Below are positions 32,852 through 42,568 of a DNA stretch of 64,000 bases, piece after piece (position 1 is the stretch's first letter; each line of letters starts with the position of its first letter). The notes beneath the pieces were generated by a model. That model was not told the DNA's origin. It did no database searches and worked only from the letters and a program-made list of their open reading frames with translations. Position numbers and translations under genes: made by a program. Origin of the DNA: Candidatus Levyibacteriota bacterium (GTDB taxonomy: Bacteria; Patescibacteria; Microgenomatia; Levybacterales; UBA12049). The DNA lies in the NCBI GenBank assembly GCA_027334565.1, contig DAHWUP010000004.1, forward strand, positions 36,882 through 100,881, written 5' to 3'.

Positions 32852-34968
32852 GGATTTATTTTATAAAGAGTTGCCCTATTATTATTGTAAACCACTTTCC
32901 CTAAAACATTGAATTTATTTTGATCAAGATTGGGATATTTTTGATATTCAAGGCTTGAAACAACTACATAAGCAATGTTGTATTCTTTGATCAAATTTTT
33001 TGCCACGGCGAGGTTATTTGTTGTGTATAAGGTTTGGACGTCGGCTATTCTGGGAGCGACGATGTCATAGGTTCCCCGCCAAAGCCATTCGTGAACAGGC
33101 CAGCCGATAACTGTGGGCAGGCCGGTGTTGGCTGAAATCCGTGCGTACTGGGTATACGAATCTCCGTTCGCTTCAAGCACAACCGGCTGGCCCTTTATAT
33201 TGGCGTTCATCCAGTTGATCAAACTATAGTCCTCGGGGTAAGTTTGTCTAAGGTAAGAAAGCCCGTCCAATGATTTGTAAGTTTTTAAGTTATTGTAATA
33301 TGAATTTATTGCAAAAAACGGGTAGATAAAAATAAAGAATGAAAGAAACAACGTACCGGCAAAAAAGATCGCTTTTACTATTTTACTTTTAAGCGTAATC
33401 ATCAGTTTTACAATTATGTAAGCGGAGGACAGAGAAAGCATCATAAAGGCTTGGTAAACCAGCTTAAACATCGTATTTGCACGGTAATACGTAGGATAAA
33501 TGTCTTTTACATAAATAAATTCGGGGACGACTATCAAAATTGTAGATAGGCTTAGCAAGGTTAAAATAAAAATATCGGAGGGAGTAGGTTTATACCTTTT
33601 CTTAATCAGTAAGAAAACTATAAAACAAATAGCAAGAAAATAAAAAAACCCATAAAGTAAGCTCAATTGCCAAAGCGGAGATTTTTGACAATGATTCGCT
33701 TCAAAAAGAAAAGGACCGATCTTGCCTATTCTTGTCAGGAAACCGGGAGCACACAGTATGCCGATCCCCGATACAAAAGGTTTAAAGTTTAAGCTGAAAG
33801 GTAGGGAAAAAACCAGTAATCCGACGAAAACGGCCGCAATTTTTTTGATGAAGTCAGATAATGAAACGGTAGAGAAGATGCTTTTCCATCCGCCTTTTAA
33901 ATGATTGAGGGAAAAAATGACCGCCCCGCTTAATAGCAGATAAATTAAACCGTCCCAGGCATTGGTCATGTACATTACCGCCAGTAAGAATGAAATAATA
34001 AATATATGCCAAGTTCGAATCCGTTTCTCAAAAATGATCGACAGCGCCATAGCGATCATCAATAGTACGAATGGAATGTCTAAAACATGGCCGTGCAGGT
34101 CGGAGACGACAAAAGAATAGATCGGAAACTCGTGAATCGTAAAAGGGATAAATCTGGTTGCGTTCGGATACCAGTAATTATTGGGGAAATCAAACGGCTT
34201 AAAAGGCAGTGTCCAAAATGGAACGGGACTGTCTTGTGGTATATAAGCCTTGAAAAAGGCATAAACAGTCGTAAGGTTTCCTCCGAAGGTTAGCAGAGCC
34301 GCAGTTAAAAAGCCTGCTGCGATTTGGATCAGTTTGGATTTAATTTCCGGAAACAGGTTCATACCGATCGAGAAGGCAGAGGAAAAACTCAGTGCAAAAA
34401 TGGTTGCGAGCATCAAATTAAAACTGATATAAGAGGGGATTTGGGTAAGTTTGGTAACAACAGCCGTGACAAGATGTCCGAAATAATAATAATTAATCGG
34501 AAGAGGGGTATACCACATATCTTTAGGCGGAAAGTAAGTACTCCTGAGGATAGAATTAAGAAATCCGAAATCCATAAATTTTTCCAGGCCAAAAATGTCC
34601 GGATTATTCGCTCTCACAAAAGACCAGAAAAAAAGCGTAATCAAAAATAAAAGCTCTTCAAATATAAAGATTTTCCAATTGTTTCTGATCGTTTGTATGA
34701 TATTTTTGTTTCTAGACAAGTAATAATTCAATAAAGCCAATATCATAAGTGAACCGACAATCGTCGGGAACGAGAAGGGAAGCACCTTTAAAAGCCCGAG
34801 AACGAATACGACGTAGGATAATATAGCCATGCCGAGTATCTTTGAAAAAACATAACCTTTATCTTTAAAACTGCTGAATAATGAAAAGGTTGTAGGCAGG
34901 AAAGCGCTACCGATCAGAAGCAATGCAAAAAACCATATTAAAACACTTAGAATATCGTGAACATTCAT
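32848..34968 (-). CDS. DUF2298 (Chlor_Arch_YYY) polytopic membrane protein
   Basis: 706 residues with about 14 membrane helices. The defining DUF2298 motifs are PINYYYFGHLVTAV (near 158), RFIPFTIHEFPIYSFVVSDLHGHVLDIPF (spread near 270-300) and an external C-terminal domain starting near 580 (VVLEANGDSYTQYARIS ... WLWRGTYD). The fold resembles GT-C oligosaccharyl or lipid-sugar transferases, and that activity is plausible but unproven. It is the last of a run of similar proteins on the minus strand and overlaps the previous one by four bases. Confidence 0.85.
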   Translation of the reverse strand: MNVHDILSVLIWFFALLLIGSAFLPTTFSLFSSFKDKGYVFSKILGMAILSYVVFVLGLLKVLPFSFPTIVGSLMILALLNYYLSRNKNIIQTIRNNWKIFIFEELLFLITLFFWSFVRANNPDIFGLEKFMDFGFLNSILRSTYFPPKDMWYTPLPINYYYFGHLVTAVVTKLTQIPSYISFNLMLATIFALSFSSAFSIGMNLFPEIKSKLIQIAAGFLTAALLTFGGNLTTVYAFFKAYIPQDSPVPFWTLPFKPFDFPNNYWYPNATRFIPFTIHEFPIYSFVVSDLHGHVLDIPFVLLMIAMALSIIFEKRIRTWHIFIISFLLAVMYMTNAWDGLIYLLLSGAVIFSLNHLKGGWKSIFSTVSLSDFIKKIAAVFVGLLVFSLPFSLNFKPFVSGIGILCAPGFLTRIGKIGPFLFEANHCQKSPLWQLSLLYGFFYFLAICFIVFLLIKKRYKPTPSDIFILTLLSLSTILIVVPEFIYVKDIYPTYYRANTMFKLVYQAFMMLSLSSAYIIVKLMITLKSKIVKAIFFAGTLFLSFFIFIYPFFAINSYYNNLKTYKSLDGLSYLRQTYPEDYSLINWMNANIKGQPVVLEANGDSYTQYARISANTGLPTVIGWPVHEWLWRGTYDIVAPRIADVQTLYTTNNLAVAKNLIKEYNIAYVVVSSLEYQKYPNLDQNKFNVLGKVVYNNNRATLYKINP

Positions 34969-36410
34969 AAATTATTCCAATAATTATACGAACATGGAAA
35001 AGCGAAATCTATATTATACAATTTAAAAGCATTAATCATTTTGAAGTCATTGTTTGGGTCGGGAAACATCCAATCGCATTGGCCCGATAAAATATACCCT
35101 TTTGCGGATTTAATCTTTCCCGATCTGTATCTGGCCGCCAGAAGGTATTCCATATTGTATGCAATTCCTTCGTTTCCGGCAAGATGTTTGTCAAGCGCAT
35201 AGAAAGTAAGATTGAAAACTTTGGTCTGTCCCCATAATTTGATCGAGATCGGATCCAATGAATAAAATAACCGTACCACCAGGATGGTCGCAAAGAAGAT
35301 AAAGAATAAAGTTTTTCCCGTGATGCCAAATCTCCCGGTGATCTTATCGATAGCCCATGCAGTTCCGATTAACAGAGGTATAATAACGGGTAATGCGTAA
35401 CGAGGCACCGTGAACGTCTGAAAACTTAAGACCATTACCACATACAATACGGAAAAGATAATAAAAGTCAGCAATGCTTTGGTGTTTTGTTCTCCGAGGT
35501 AGATTTTTTTAATTGCGTATCCCAAATTTCGATACAAATAGAGAATCAAACCCACGATGAACAGCCCCCAAAATATCCAGATGAAGTTTAAGAAAAATAG
35601 TTGCGTCCAACTTTGAAAGGCATAGTCGTTCAAGAATTTAAAAGTTATCAGGTTGTTCAGGATGGTATAAAAACTACCCTCACGCGCTGTGGAAGAAAAG
35701 TTCCAGTCGTTCCAAGCTTTTTGCCCGCTCATCGCCAGGGATAACCCCCACAAGGAGTAGATAATTAGCGGTAAAATCAGATACAAGCCTTTAATTATCG
35801 ACAAGGTCGCATTTCCGGTTTTTTTAACGATTGTTCTTAGGTAAGAGAAACCCTCTATAATCATTACGGAAAAAGGAAGAAGAAGTGCGGTTTCTTTTGT
35901 CAAGACGGTTACACTCGCGAAAAGACCGTAAAGAACATAATCTCCTCTTGAGTAATAATAAATCGAAATAACTATTAATACGGTCATCAGGTAATCCGTA
36001 AGGGAAAATACCCCTGCCGATAAAAACATCGGAGACACCGATAGGAGCAATGATGCAAAGAAAGCGGTTTTTTTATTTAATATGCTTTTACTTAATTTAA
36101 AGAGATAGATTATGCCCAAAAGCCCGAAGATATAACCGAGTATGTTGTAGGTCGCTGGGTTAACCCCGAACATCCGGAAGAAAATCGAGTCGGCAATGAA
36201 CTTAAAAGGCGGATGGACCGATTTCCATTGCATGAAATAATTGCCGATCCCGCCCGCATAAACATCGTAGGACATGTTAAACTGGATATTTCCGTCAAGA
36301 TAGGGAAGCGTGCTTACAAACGGCAGATAGAGAATTGAAAAAATAATTAGCGGGAGTAAAATAAGAATACTTATTCCGAACATCGGTTTATTGGCAAGCG
36401 TATTTGGCAT
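34965..36410 (-). CDS. GT-C (GT39-like) membrane glycosyltransferase
   Basis: About 481 residues, 10-12 membrane helices. The first external loop holds YLDGNIQFNMSYDVYAGGIGNYFMQWKSVHPP, with the acidic residue and HPP typical of PMT/ArnT-type transferases that use a lipid-linked sugar. I start at the ATG at 36410, because GGAGG lies just before it and the stop of the upstream gene is one base away. The longer reading would overlap that gene by 77 bases. Donor and acceptor are unknown. Confidence 0.83.
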   Translation of the reverse strand: MPNTLANKPMFGISILILLPLIIFSILYLPFVSTLPYLDGNIQFNMSYDVYAGGIGNYFMQWKSVHPPFKFIADSIFFRMFGVNPATYNILGYIFGLLGIIYLFKLSKSILNKKTAFFASLLLSVSPMFLSAGVFSLTDYLMTVLIVISIYYYSRGDYVLYGLFASVTVLTKETALLLPFSVMIIEGFSYLRTIVKKTGNATLSIIKGLYLILPLIIYSLWGLSLAMSGQKAWNDWNFSSTAREGSFYTILNNLITFKFLNDYAFQSWTQLFFLNFIWIFWGLFIVGLILYLYRNLGYAIKKIYLGEQNTKALLTFIIFSVLYVVMVLSFQTFTVPRYALPVIIPLLIGTAWAIDKITGRFGITGKTLFFIFFATILVVRLFYSLDPISIKLWGQTKVFNLTFYALDKHLAGNEGIAYNMEYLLAARYRSGKIKSAKGYILSGQCDWMFPDPNNDFKMINAFKLYNIDFAFPCSYNYWNNL

Positions 36411-36411
36411 T

Positions 36412-38046
36412 TTAGCCTCCGGAGCACGTTTTCCCCGTGCTATATAGTATTGTATTTCCGTTTGCGTAAACCTTTTTAAAGTTGTCATCGAAAATTTGTT
36501 TATTTACGGTAGCATCCGATGACAGCGGATTAATTTCTATATAGTTAATTTTGTTGACAACAAGATTATGACAAAGGAAATCTAAATTATTTGAGTCCAG
36601 CATGGCTTTTCTTAGATCGTCGCGTGAAGTGGTATCGTAACCCTGTGACCAGGCAAAATAAGGCCAGCCCAAAAATATTTTTCGGCCTGCCAAAGATGCC
36701 TCGTCGTAAAGATAATTGGTGTTTAGAAAAACGGAATTTGGGGGAGTATTGCGCATGATCCAGGACACATTTTTGCTTACGGGATAGTCTGCCAGAGGAA
36801 TAAAATGGTCGTTGAAAATAGGAAAAAAATCTATCATTCCCGATAATATCATGAAAATTACCAGATAGAAGGATAGGGTCTTTAAATAAATATTCTTCCC
36901 CCAAAGCTTAACTATTAATAAAGCGGATAACATATTACCAACCAGAATGAAGTAATTAAAAAATTTATGATTTGCCGCAACTTCCGGTGAAAACTGGAAC
37001 AGGTTACCCACTAAAAAAAGACTTAAGAAAGTTAGGAATACTTTCTTCTCAAACCTGGTTGCCATAATAAACCCGACCGGTATAAGAATTAGGCTTAAAC
37101 CTAGGTTTTGCCACCAGTAGTATATGAAGCTGCCTAAATTAAGATTTGTTACCAAATATCCCAAATGGATTATTGGTTTAAATTCCGAAGCCCCCGATTG
37201 TATGTAAAGATATTGTGGTAATCCGACCAATCCGGCGACCGAAATGATAATAAATGATATTAATCTTTTATTATGGAATAATATGAATATACAAATAAGG
37301 ATAATTATTGTCATCAAGTATACCGCGATATTTAAAAAGAATGACAGCCCAAGAGCAATCCCCAATATCAGAGAATACTTTATGCCGGATTGTAAATTTT
37401 TCTCTTTCGTCTTCAAAACCAGATAAATTAAAAGCAGGGAAAATGCATAGGACAACGCTAAATGCCTTTGGTTGGTATATATGTTTAAATTCCAAAACGC
37501 GGAAATGACCTTTCCGTCATAAGGTCCGAAAGACGGGAAAGCGGTGTTGGATATGATGTCTTTGAAGGTGTTGACAGACAACGGATGGCTTATCAAGAAA
37601 TTAATAAAATCCAGACTACTGTTAAAAAGGAAAAACAAGATGCTTAATATTCCTATCGCCCTTGATTTAAAAACCTCTTTTGCAAAAATATAAATCATTA
37701 AAATTAAAAACATGAATCCCAGGGCTGAAGGAACATTAAAAGCATAGTCGATCCTTATCCCGGATTTTTCCAAGAGCCCCACCAACGCATAAAACAGGAA
37801 ATGGTATTTTATCGCAGGTCCGGAAAAAAGTGGATATTGTGGAGGGAAGTTGTTGCCGAAAGCAAACGACCTTATTAAAGGAATATGGCTGGCAAAATCG
37901 CTCCAAGCTTTGGTAGAAATAAGCAGGTAACCGTTGCCATAGGAAAATGTAGAGAACATTAGCCACCAGGAAAAAATTAAAGAAAATAGAACAATCCCCA
38001 ATTCCCAACGGTATTTGGCAGTGATCTTTTTTAGCTTATTCGTCAT
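36412..38046 (-). CDS. Polytopic membrane protein, GT-C/DUF2298-like
   Basis: 544 residues, about 11 membrane helices and an external C-terminal part (from about 430) with NTNYLYDEASLAGRKIFLGWPYFAWSQGYD, which parallels the end of DUF2298 proteins. The N-terminal loop KAWSDFASHIPLIRSFAFGNNFPPQYPLFSGPAIKYH is also shared with this group. A lipid-sugar transferase role is inferred from the fold. The run 38049-32848 keeps one orientation and near-zero spacing, so it is probably an operon for surface glycan assembly. Confidence 0.8.
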   Translation of the reverse strand: MTNKLKKITAKYRWELGIVLFSLIFSWWLMFSTFSYGNGYLLISTKAWSDFASHIPLIRSFAFGNNFPPQYPLFSGPAIKYHFLFYALVGLLEKSGIRIDYAFNVPSALGFMFLILMIYIFAKEVFKSRAIGILSILFFLFNSSLDFINFLISHPLSVNTFKDIISNTAFPSFGPYDGKVISAFWNLNIYTNQRHLALSYAFSLLLIYLVLKTKEKNLQSGIKYSLILGIALGLSFFLNIAVYLMTIIILICIFILFHNKRLISFIIISVAGLVGLPQYLYIQSGASEFKPIIHLGYLVTNLNLGSFIYYWWQNLGLSLILIPVGFIMATRFEKKVFLTFLSLFLVGNLFQFSPEVAANHKFFNYFILVGNMLSALLIVKLWGKNIYLKTLSFYLVIFMILSGMIDFFPIFNDHFIPLADYPVSKNVSWIMRNTPPNSVFLNTNYLYDEASLAGRKIFLGWPYFAWSQGYDTTSRDDLRKAMLDSNNLDFLCHNLVVNKINYIEINPLSSDATVNKQIFDDNFKKVYANGNTILYSTGKTCSGG

Positions 38047-38048
38047 TG

Positions 38049-39323
38049 TTACAGCAATCTTGCCACTTTTTCTCCTAATTCTACAGCATAATTAGTCCCT
38101 CTGTCCCAGGGATATACTTGTTCAATATTTGCAAGGAACACATTTCTTAGTGGGGTCGTAAAAGGAGGCATTAGTTTGGAGTAATTCGTTGGAATTATCG
38201 GTTGGGCAAAGGGATCTTTAAAAAACTCGATGCCGATGATATTCTTCGCGTAACCTGGATTTAATCTTTTCAAATACGGATCGAATAATTTTAAAAGCTC
38301 GTCCTTTGTCATCGCAAAATACTTATCGTCACTTTGCTTGTAATTGCCCAGATAAATCAAGCTTTCACCGGCATAGTGTTGTTTGTCCATAAAATTGGTA
38401 TGTTCAACTATGGCCATTATCGGGGAATTTCTATCACAAACATTCAACCAGTATGTGCCGTCTTTAAAAAACGGATACTTGAGTCTTAATATCAGGCTCG
38501 TTGCGCCCAAGTGTTTCAGTTGCTGTAATTTTTCGCGGTATTCGTGAGGTAACTGAGGCGAAATTTTTAAAAAAATAAATGAGGGGACGGTAACAATCAC
38601 TTTATCAAATGTTTCGCTGTTTGTCTTAGAATGTTTATTCTTAAAACGTATTTGTGGTTTACCGCTTGAGGAAAGTTCAAGTACTTCGGTATCAAAATAA
38701 AATTTTCCTCCTGCCTCCTCAATTTTACTTGTCCAGGTTTTGGCGAACTCCAAAAATCCGCCGGTGGGGTAGGATAACGAAGAGGTTCTTTTTACTACCC
38801 TTGCCCAGAACCAGGCAAGTGATATGTTATCGGCAAACTTGCCGAATTTATTCAATAACAATGCTTCCCAAACCATTTTATATGCTCTTTTACCCATCAG
38901 TCTGGGAAGTATTGAGGTAGCATTGTATTTCTCCAGCGGTTTCCACAAGGGGTTGTATCTTAAAAAAGCGAGCGATAAACCCATTCTCAATCTTTCCGGA
39001 AAAGTTAAAAGAGGAAATTGTAATACACTCAGCGGTGAGTCTAACTGATAAATCCGGTTTTTAACAAAGATTGAAGTCTTGGGCCTTTTGGTAATAACCT
39101 TATGGTTCAATTCTTTAGCCAGGTTAAGAACGGTTTTATCGTTTGTGAACCAATGATGATAATGTTTTTCCATGGACCAAGTCCAATTAGGTTCCTTGTA
39201 GCCTAAAGCAAGTCCTCCCGGATTTTCATCTTTTTCGAATACGGTAACTTCATTGGATTTTTTTGCCAACTCGTGGGCTGCGGATAAGCCCGTGAATCCG
39301 GCACCGATTATTGCAATTTTCAT
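38049..39323 (-). CDS. FAD-dependent amine oxidoreductase-like protein
   Basis: 424 residues. The N-terminal Rossmann motif is IIGAGFTGLSAAHEL (near 4-18), followed by EKDENPGGLALGY, and FAD-contacting residues recur at the end (YPWDRGTNYAVELGEKVA). It belongs to the broad protoporphyrinogen oxidase, phytoene desaturase and UDP-galactopyranose mutase-like group. There is no haem or carotenoid pathway here. Its place between surface proteins and GT-C transferases suggests work on a lipid or sugar of the envelope. The substrate is unknown. Confidence 0.87.
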   Translation of the reverse strand: MKIAIIGAGFTGLSAAHELAKKSNEVTVFEKDENPGGLALGYKEPNWTWSMEKHYHHWFTNDKTVLNLAKELNHKVITKRPKTSIFVKNRIYQLDSPLSVLQFPLLTFPERLRMGLSLAFLRYNPLWKPLEKYNATSILPRLMGKRAYKMVWEALLLNKFGKFADNISLAWFWARVVKRTSSLSYPTGGFLEFAKTWTSKIEEAGGKFYFDTEVLELSSSGKPQIRFKNKHSKTNSETFDKVIVTVPSFIFLKISPQLPHEYREKLQQLKHLGATSLILRLKYPFFKDGTYWLNVCDRNSPIMAIVEHTNFMDKQHYAGESLIYLGNYKQSDDKYFAMTKDELLKLFDPYLKRLNPGYAKNIIGIEFFKDPFAQPIIPTNYSKLMPPFTTPLRNVFLANIEQVYPWDRGTNYAVELGEKVARLL

Positions 39324-39324
39324 A

Positions 39325-40602
39325 TTATAGTCCCTTGCGGGTCAGAAGGAAAATAAGGCCGCCGACAACGGTGATCAATAGGCCTATGATTATGGCAGTG
39401 ATTACCGATCCGTTCATGTTTTTAATTGAAAAAGGATTTGTTGAAGTCGGCGTTAACAGGTTGCCGGGTTTTTCTCCCGTAGTAACAGCGACCGCTTTGG
39501 TTGGCGAGGCTTGAGGTGGAGTGATCGTAAAATTTTGAGTGACCGTTTTTGTTGTTCCCGCTGCATCTTTGGCAGTTACGATGATAGTATGGTTTCCTGT
39601 GGTCAGCGGGACCGTAGGCTGATAACTCCAATTTCCATTTTGATCCGATATGACTGTGGTTTCAATTTGTTGCGTGGAGTGAATAATTATATGCACGCTG
39701 GTGTTAGGAGCCGCCTTTCCATAAATTATCGGTTCTTGACTTGAAAATGTCTGGCCCGTGCCCAGGTTTAACAATTGTCCTCCTGTTGTTTGCGGTGTAG
39801 ATACGTTATTTAAAACGGGAAAGCTTTCCGAAGCTTCCGGAAAACCGGTGGTTTTAGCGGAACTTTCTCTAAAATCATAGTTGTTGGATAAGGTAATCAC
39901 CGGTATCTTCATCCCCGGCGAAAAGCTAAATCTAACTTCCGAACTTAAAGAATTTCCAAGTATTAACATTTGCATTTCGGGTTTGTTTGATAAATCGGCC
40001 AGTTTGGACAAATTTGCGGATAATAAATGATTTAAATTAAGTTGGTAAATTCCGTTATTTGGCACAAGGAAAGATAGGGTTTGTGAATTATTGGATGTAA
40101 GATAAATAATCGCTTCGCTTGGTGGATTGGCGTTTGGGAGTATTACTTTACCGGATATCTCATTAATGGTGGGAGAGAACGGTACCGAAGGTGCGGTCGT
40201 AACCTCGAAATTTCGACTGTCGTTAAGATAGATGTTGGAATCGCTGACTATCCGAAAGTAGTACTTGGTTGAAGGACTAAGGTTTTTTAACGTGAAACTG
40301 TGGTCTAAATGATTTTGTAGTTTCTGAGAGACATCTCTTTCATCAAATTCGCTTTGCCCTAAATCACCCGTCGATCCGTATTCGATATATCCGCTGGCCG
40401 GTATATAGGTGATATATGAGATCGTGAAAGAATCCTCCGATATATTTGTGATCCTAACTTCCTGCGGTTGCGCCGTTTCGTTTGCCCCGACCCTAAAAAG
40501 CGTTTGTTTATCGGTTAAAAAAGTGGTGACACTCAAACCAATAATTATAATTACAACACCCAGCAGTGAAGGTATTTTTTTATCCCAAAGTTTTTGTCGC
40601 AT
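39325..40602 (-). CDS. Surface protein with fibronectin-III-like and Ig-like domains
   Basis: 425 residues. A membrane or signal helix (about 12-30) leads to a fibronectin-III-like domain (ITNISEDSFTISYITYIPASG ... YYFRIVSDS, about 48-130), a beta-rich middle and a bacterial Ig-like repeat (WSYQPTVPLTTGNHTIIVTAKDAAG, about 320-350). A Thr/Pro/Ser linker and a C-terminal membrane helix with a short basic end follow, so both ends are in the membrane. It ends two bases before the FAD protein gene. It may be a pilus-associated or adhesive surface protein (inference from context). Confidence 0.8.
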   Translation of the reverse strand: MRQKLWDKKIPSLLGVVIIIIGLSVTTFLTDKQTLFRVGANETAQPQEVRITNISEDSFTISYITYIPASGYIEYGSTGDLGQSEFDERDVSQKLQNHLDHSFTLKNLSPSTKYYFRIVSDSNIYLNDSRNFEVTTAPSVPFSPTINEISGKVILPNANPPSEAIIYLTSNNSQTLSFLVPNNGIYQLNLNHLLSANLSKLADLSNKPEMQMLILGNSLSSEVRFSFSPGMKIPVITLSNNYDFRESSAKTTGFPEASESFPVLNNVSTPQTTGGQLLNLGTGQTFSSQEPIIYGKAAPNTSVHIIIHSTQQIETTVISDQNGNWSYQPTVPLTTGNHTIIVTAKDAAGTTKTVTQNFTITPPQASPTKAVAVTTGEKPGNLLTPTSTNPFSIKNMNGSVITAIIIGLLITVVGGLIFLLTRKGL

Positions 40603-40913
40603 TATTTGACATTTCCTCCTGTCGTAGCTTGGTTTGATAGCCCCGGATTAAGATTTAAACTTTGCGCGCCCGGAATTGGAGCGGGTGAAGGATTAACGGG
40701 CCCCACGTTGATAAAAACGGGCTTAACGTTAACTCGTTGTTTCAACAAAGAAATAGTTTTCGTGTCAAAATTCGGATCGATCGGTGTGATTTTATTTAAT
40801 TGTTGCTCGGTTATGGTGGGCGTTACCGCGCTATGGTAAATGTTAAAGCCTATCCATGCGAAAACGAAGATAAGGGTCGGGATCAGGATAACTAAAATAT
40901 CTTGTTTTTTCAT
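40602..40913 (-). CDS. Small bitopic protein of the PilN/PilO cluster
   Basis: 103 residues: an N-terminal membrane helix (about 6-27) and a Pro/Asn-rich external part. It lies directly after the PilO-like gene and overlaps the next gene by one base. By place it could stand in for PilP, but no PilP motif is visible. Unrecognised otherwise. Confidence 0.7.
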   Translation of the reverse strand: MKKQDILVILIPTLIFVFAWIGFNIYHSAVTPTITEQQLNKITPIDPNFDTKTISLLKQRVNVKPVFINVGPVNPSPAPIPGAQSLNLNPGLSNQATTGGNVK

Positions 40914-40916
40914 AAT

Positions 40917-41585
40917 TTATGGTTGATAATATGCGTTTCCGCTTACATTGCATTGTAGTATTTCGTTGTTGGTATTTGAAGCAGAATATGCAGATCCGAT
41001 GTTCAATTTCACCTTGACGAAGGAGATTGAGTTAACGGTAAGAATCCGTTGGAAATTCAAAATTTCATTTATAACATTTAACATGGTTTGATAATCGCCC
41101 TCCATGGAAACGTCATATTCAAATGCGGAATATTTTTTACCTGCTAATAAATCTTTTGAGAGGTCCACGTTGACCGTCTGTAAATTGGTCAGCTTGACCG
41201 CACTTTCGGAGGCTACGATGGTTTGAAGAGTGGCGGTAAGGGTCGCAACCTGTGGTGTTCTGGGAACGGCATCGTATACGAACGGCAAGTCGTTTTGCAT
41301 ATTTTTATATTCCTGTTCCAGGGCGGAAAGATCAGTAATCTTTTGCTGGAGTTGGGCTTCATAGTTTTTATCATCATCCAGCTGTTTCTGCAAGCCCGCG
41401 ATGGTAGTGAGTGTCGGATTTATCGCAAATATCCCTAAAATAATTGACGCTACGATGGTAAGGACCGAGGTTAATAATTTGGAACTCTTCTCGGACTTAA
41501 AATCGGGCAACAGCTCTTTATATTTCTCGTATCTGTCCTGCTTTACGCTTTTGAGTATGATATCCTCGATTCCTTGAAATTTCAT
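40917..41585 (-). CDS. PilO-like type IV pilus assembly protein
   Basis: 222 residues: cytoplasmic N-terminus (about 1-37), one membrane helix (about 38-58), a coiled coil (LQKQLDDDKNYEAQLQQKI) and a ferredoxin-like C-terminal domain. This is the PilO plan; PilO pairs with PilN to link the inner-membrane pilus platform with the outer parts. Sequence identity in the family is low, so the call rests on architecture and on the adjacent PilN. It overlaps the PilN-like gene by four bases. Confidence 0.8.
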   Translation of the reverse strand: MKFQGIEDIILKSVKQDRYEKYKELLPDFKSEKSSKLLTSVLTIVASIILGIFAINPTLTTIAGLQKQLDDDKNYEAQLQQKITDLSALEQEYKNMQNDLPFVYDAVPRTPQVATLTATLQTIVASESAVKLTNLQTVNVDLSKDLLAGKKYSAFEYDVSMEGDYQTMLNVINEILNFQRILTVNSISFVKVKLNIGSAYSASNTNNEILQCNVSGNAYYQP

Positions 41586-42133
41586 AATTGTCCACCTCCG
41601 TTTTTTAAGTTCACCGTAAGATCGACTTCTATGGTTGCGGTATCCGGATGATTATTGATAAGGTCTATGCTTATCGAATCCGTGAGAGGATATGATTTCA
41701 ATGAATTTATAAAAACGCTAAGGGGAAATACGGACGTGGTATTTAGCTGGATTATGAATTGTTGCTTGGAATAAGTAAAATTGATAAAGCTGATGCCGGG
41801 AGTAGCTAAAGCGATAACGTCTTTGACCATTTTGGCTTTTGCTTTCCCCTGGTTTACTGTCGAAGTTTCCAATGTCAGCCTGTTTTGTAAATTTCTGAAG
41901 GTCGCTTCCTGTTTTTGCTGGGTATTAAGATAGGCCTGTTCGGCGATAATTTTAGAATTTAAGTCTCTTAATTGGTTGTCCAGGATAAATCTATAGATAA
42001 ACGCCGACAGTGCGACCAGCTCGACGACGATGATCAGTAACCTTCCGATGGTAAGTGCCCAGTTAATGACCTGATTCGCCAATTCGTTGCTATTGGTTTT
42101 AATCAAATTAATGGATGCGGGGCCTTTTGCCAT
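41582..42133 (-). CDS. PilN-like type IV pilus assembly protein
   Basis: 183 residues: the N-terminal INLIKT segment (residues 8-13), which in PilN proteins contacts PilM, a membrane helix (about 30-50), a coiled coil and a small C-terminal domain. PilM, PilB, PilC and pilins are not in this window. A promoter at 42143-42171 drives it, and PilO follows with a four-base overlap. Confidence 0.82.
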   Translation of the reverse strand: MAKGPASINLIKTNSNELANQVINWALTIGRLLIIVVELVALSAFIYRFILDNQLRDLNSKIIAEQAYLNTQQKQEATFRNLQNRLTLETSTVNQGKAKAKMVKDVIALATPGISFINFTYSKQQFIIQLNTTSVFPLSVFINSLKSYPLTDSISIDLINNHPDTATIEVDLTVNLKNGGGQL

Positions 42134-42142
42134 AGTAAGTCT

Positions 42143-42171
42143 AGTCTAAGGTTTTTTAGCCTCTTTGTCAA
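42143..42171 (-). promoter_or_regulatory. Promoter of the PilN-PilO operon
   Basis: TTGACA (42171-42166), 17 bases and TAGACT (42148-42143), then nine bases to the PilN ATG. Confidence 0.7.
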
Positions 42172-42208
42172 AGCCAAAATAGGTCAAATACGAAGCAATA
42201 ATACCCGA

Positions 42209-42529
42209 TTATTTATGTAAGGATTTCTTTTTTGCGACGGGTCCCTTTGCGCCGATTTTGGCGATAGGTTTAGCGGGCGTTTTTGTTTTTGCGCCGGGCT
42301 TGGCCAACTTACTTAACCTGGATTTTAATCTTGCTGCCTTATTCTTATGGATTATGCCCTTTTTGGAAGCCTGATCGATAAACTTTACGGCAATCCTGAC
42401 CTTTTCGGCATTTTTACTTTTCTGTGCAACCTTAACTGCGTCTCTGTAAGCAATCCTGACCTTATTGTTAAGTTTTTCTCTTTTCCTGTCCTGTTTTAAC
42501 TTCTTTTTGGCGGACTTTATTACTGGCAT
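42209..42529 (-). CDS. rpsT: 30S ribosomal protein S20
   Basis: 106 residues, strongly basic, three-helix bundle binding 16S rRNA. The start MPVIKSAKKKLKQDRKRE and the later IHKNKAARLKSRLSKLA are the family signature. The last ~25 residues, an Ala/Lys/Pro-rich extension, go beyond most S20 proteins. TAAAAT (complement of 42536-42541) is six bases before the ATG, so the mRNA should be leaderless. It is divergent from murJ, with overlapping promoters in a 39-base gap. Confidence 0.94.
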   Translation of the reverse strand: MPVIKSAKKKLKQDRKREKLNNKVRIAYRDAVKVAQKSKNAEKVRIAVKFIDQASKKGIIHKNKAARLKSRLSKLAKPGAKTKTPAKPIAKIGAKGPVAKKKSLHK

Positions 42530-42568
42530 GCGGGTATTTTAGCATGCTATACTGTAAAAAACAACCGT

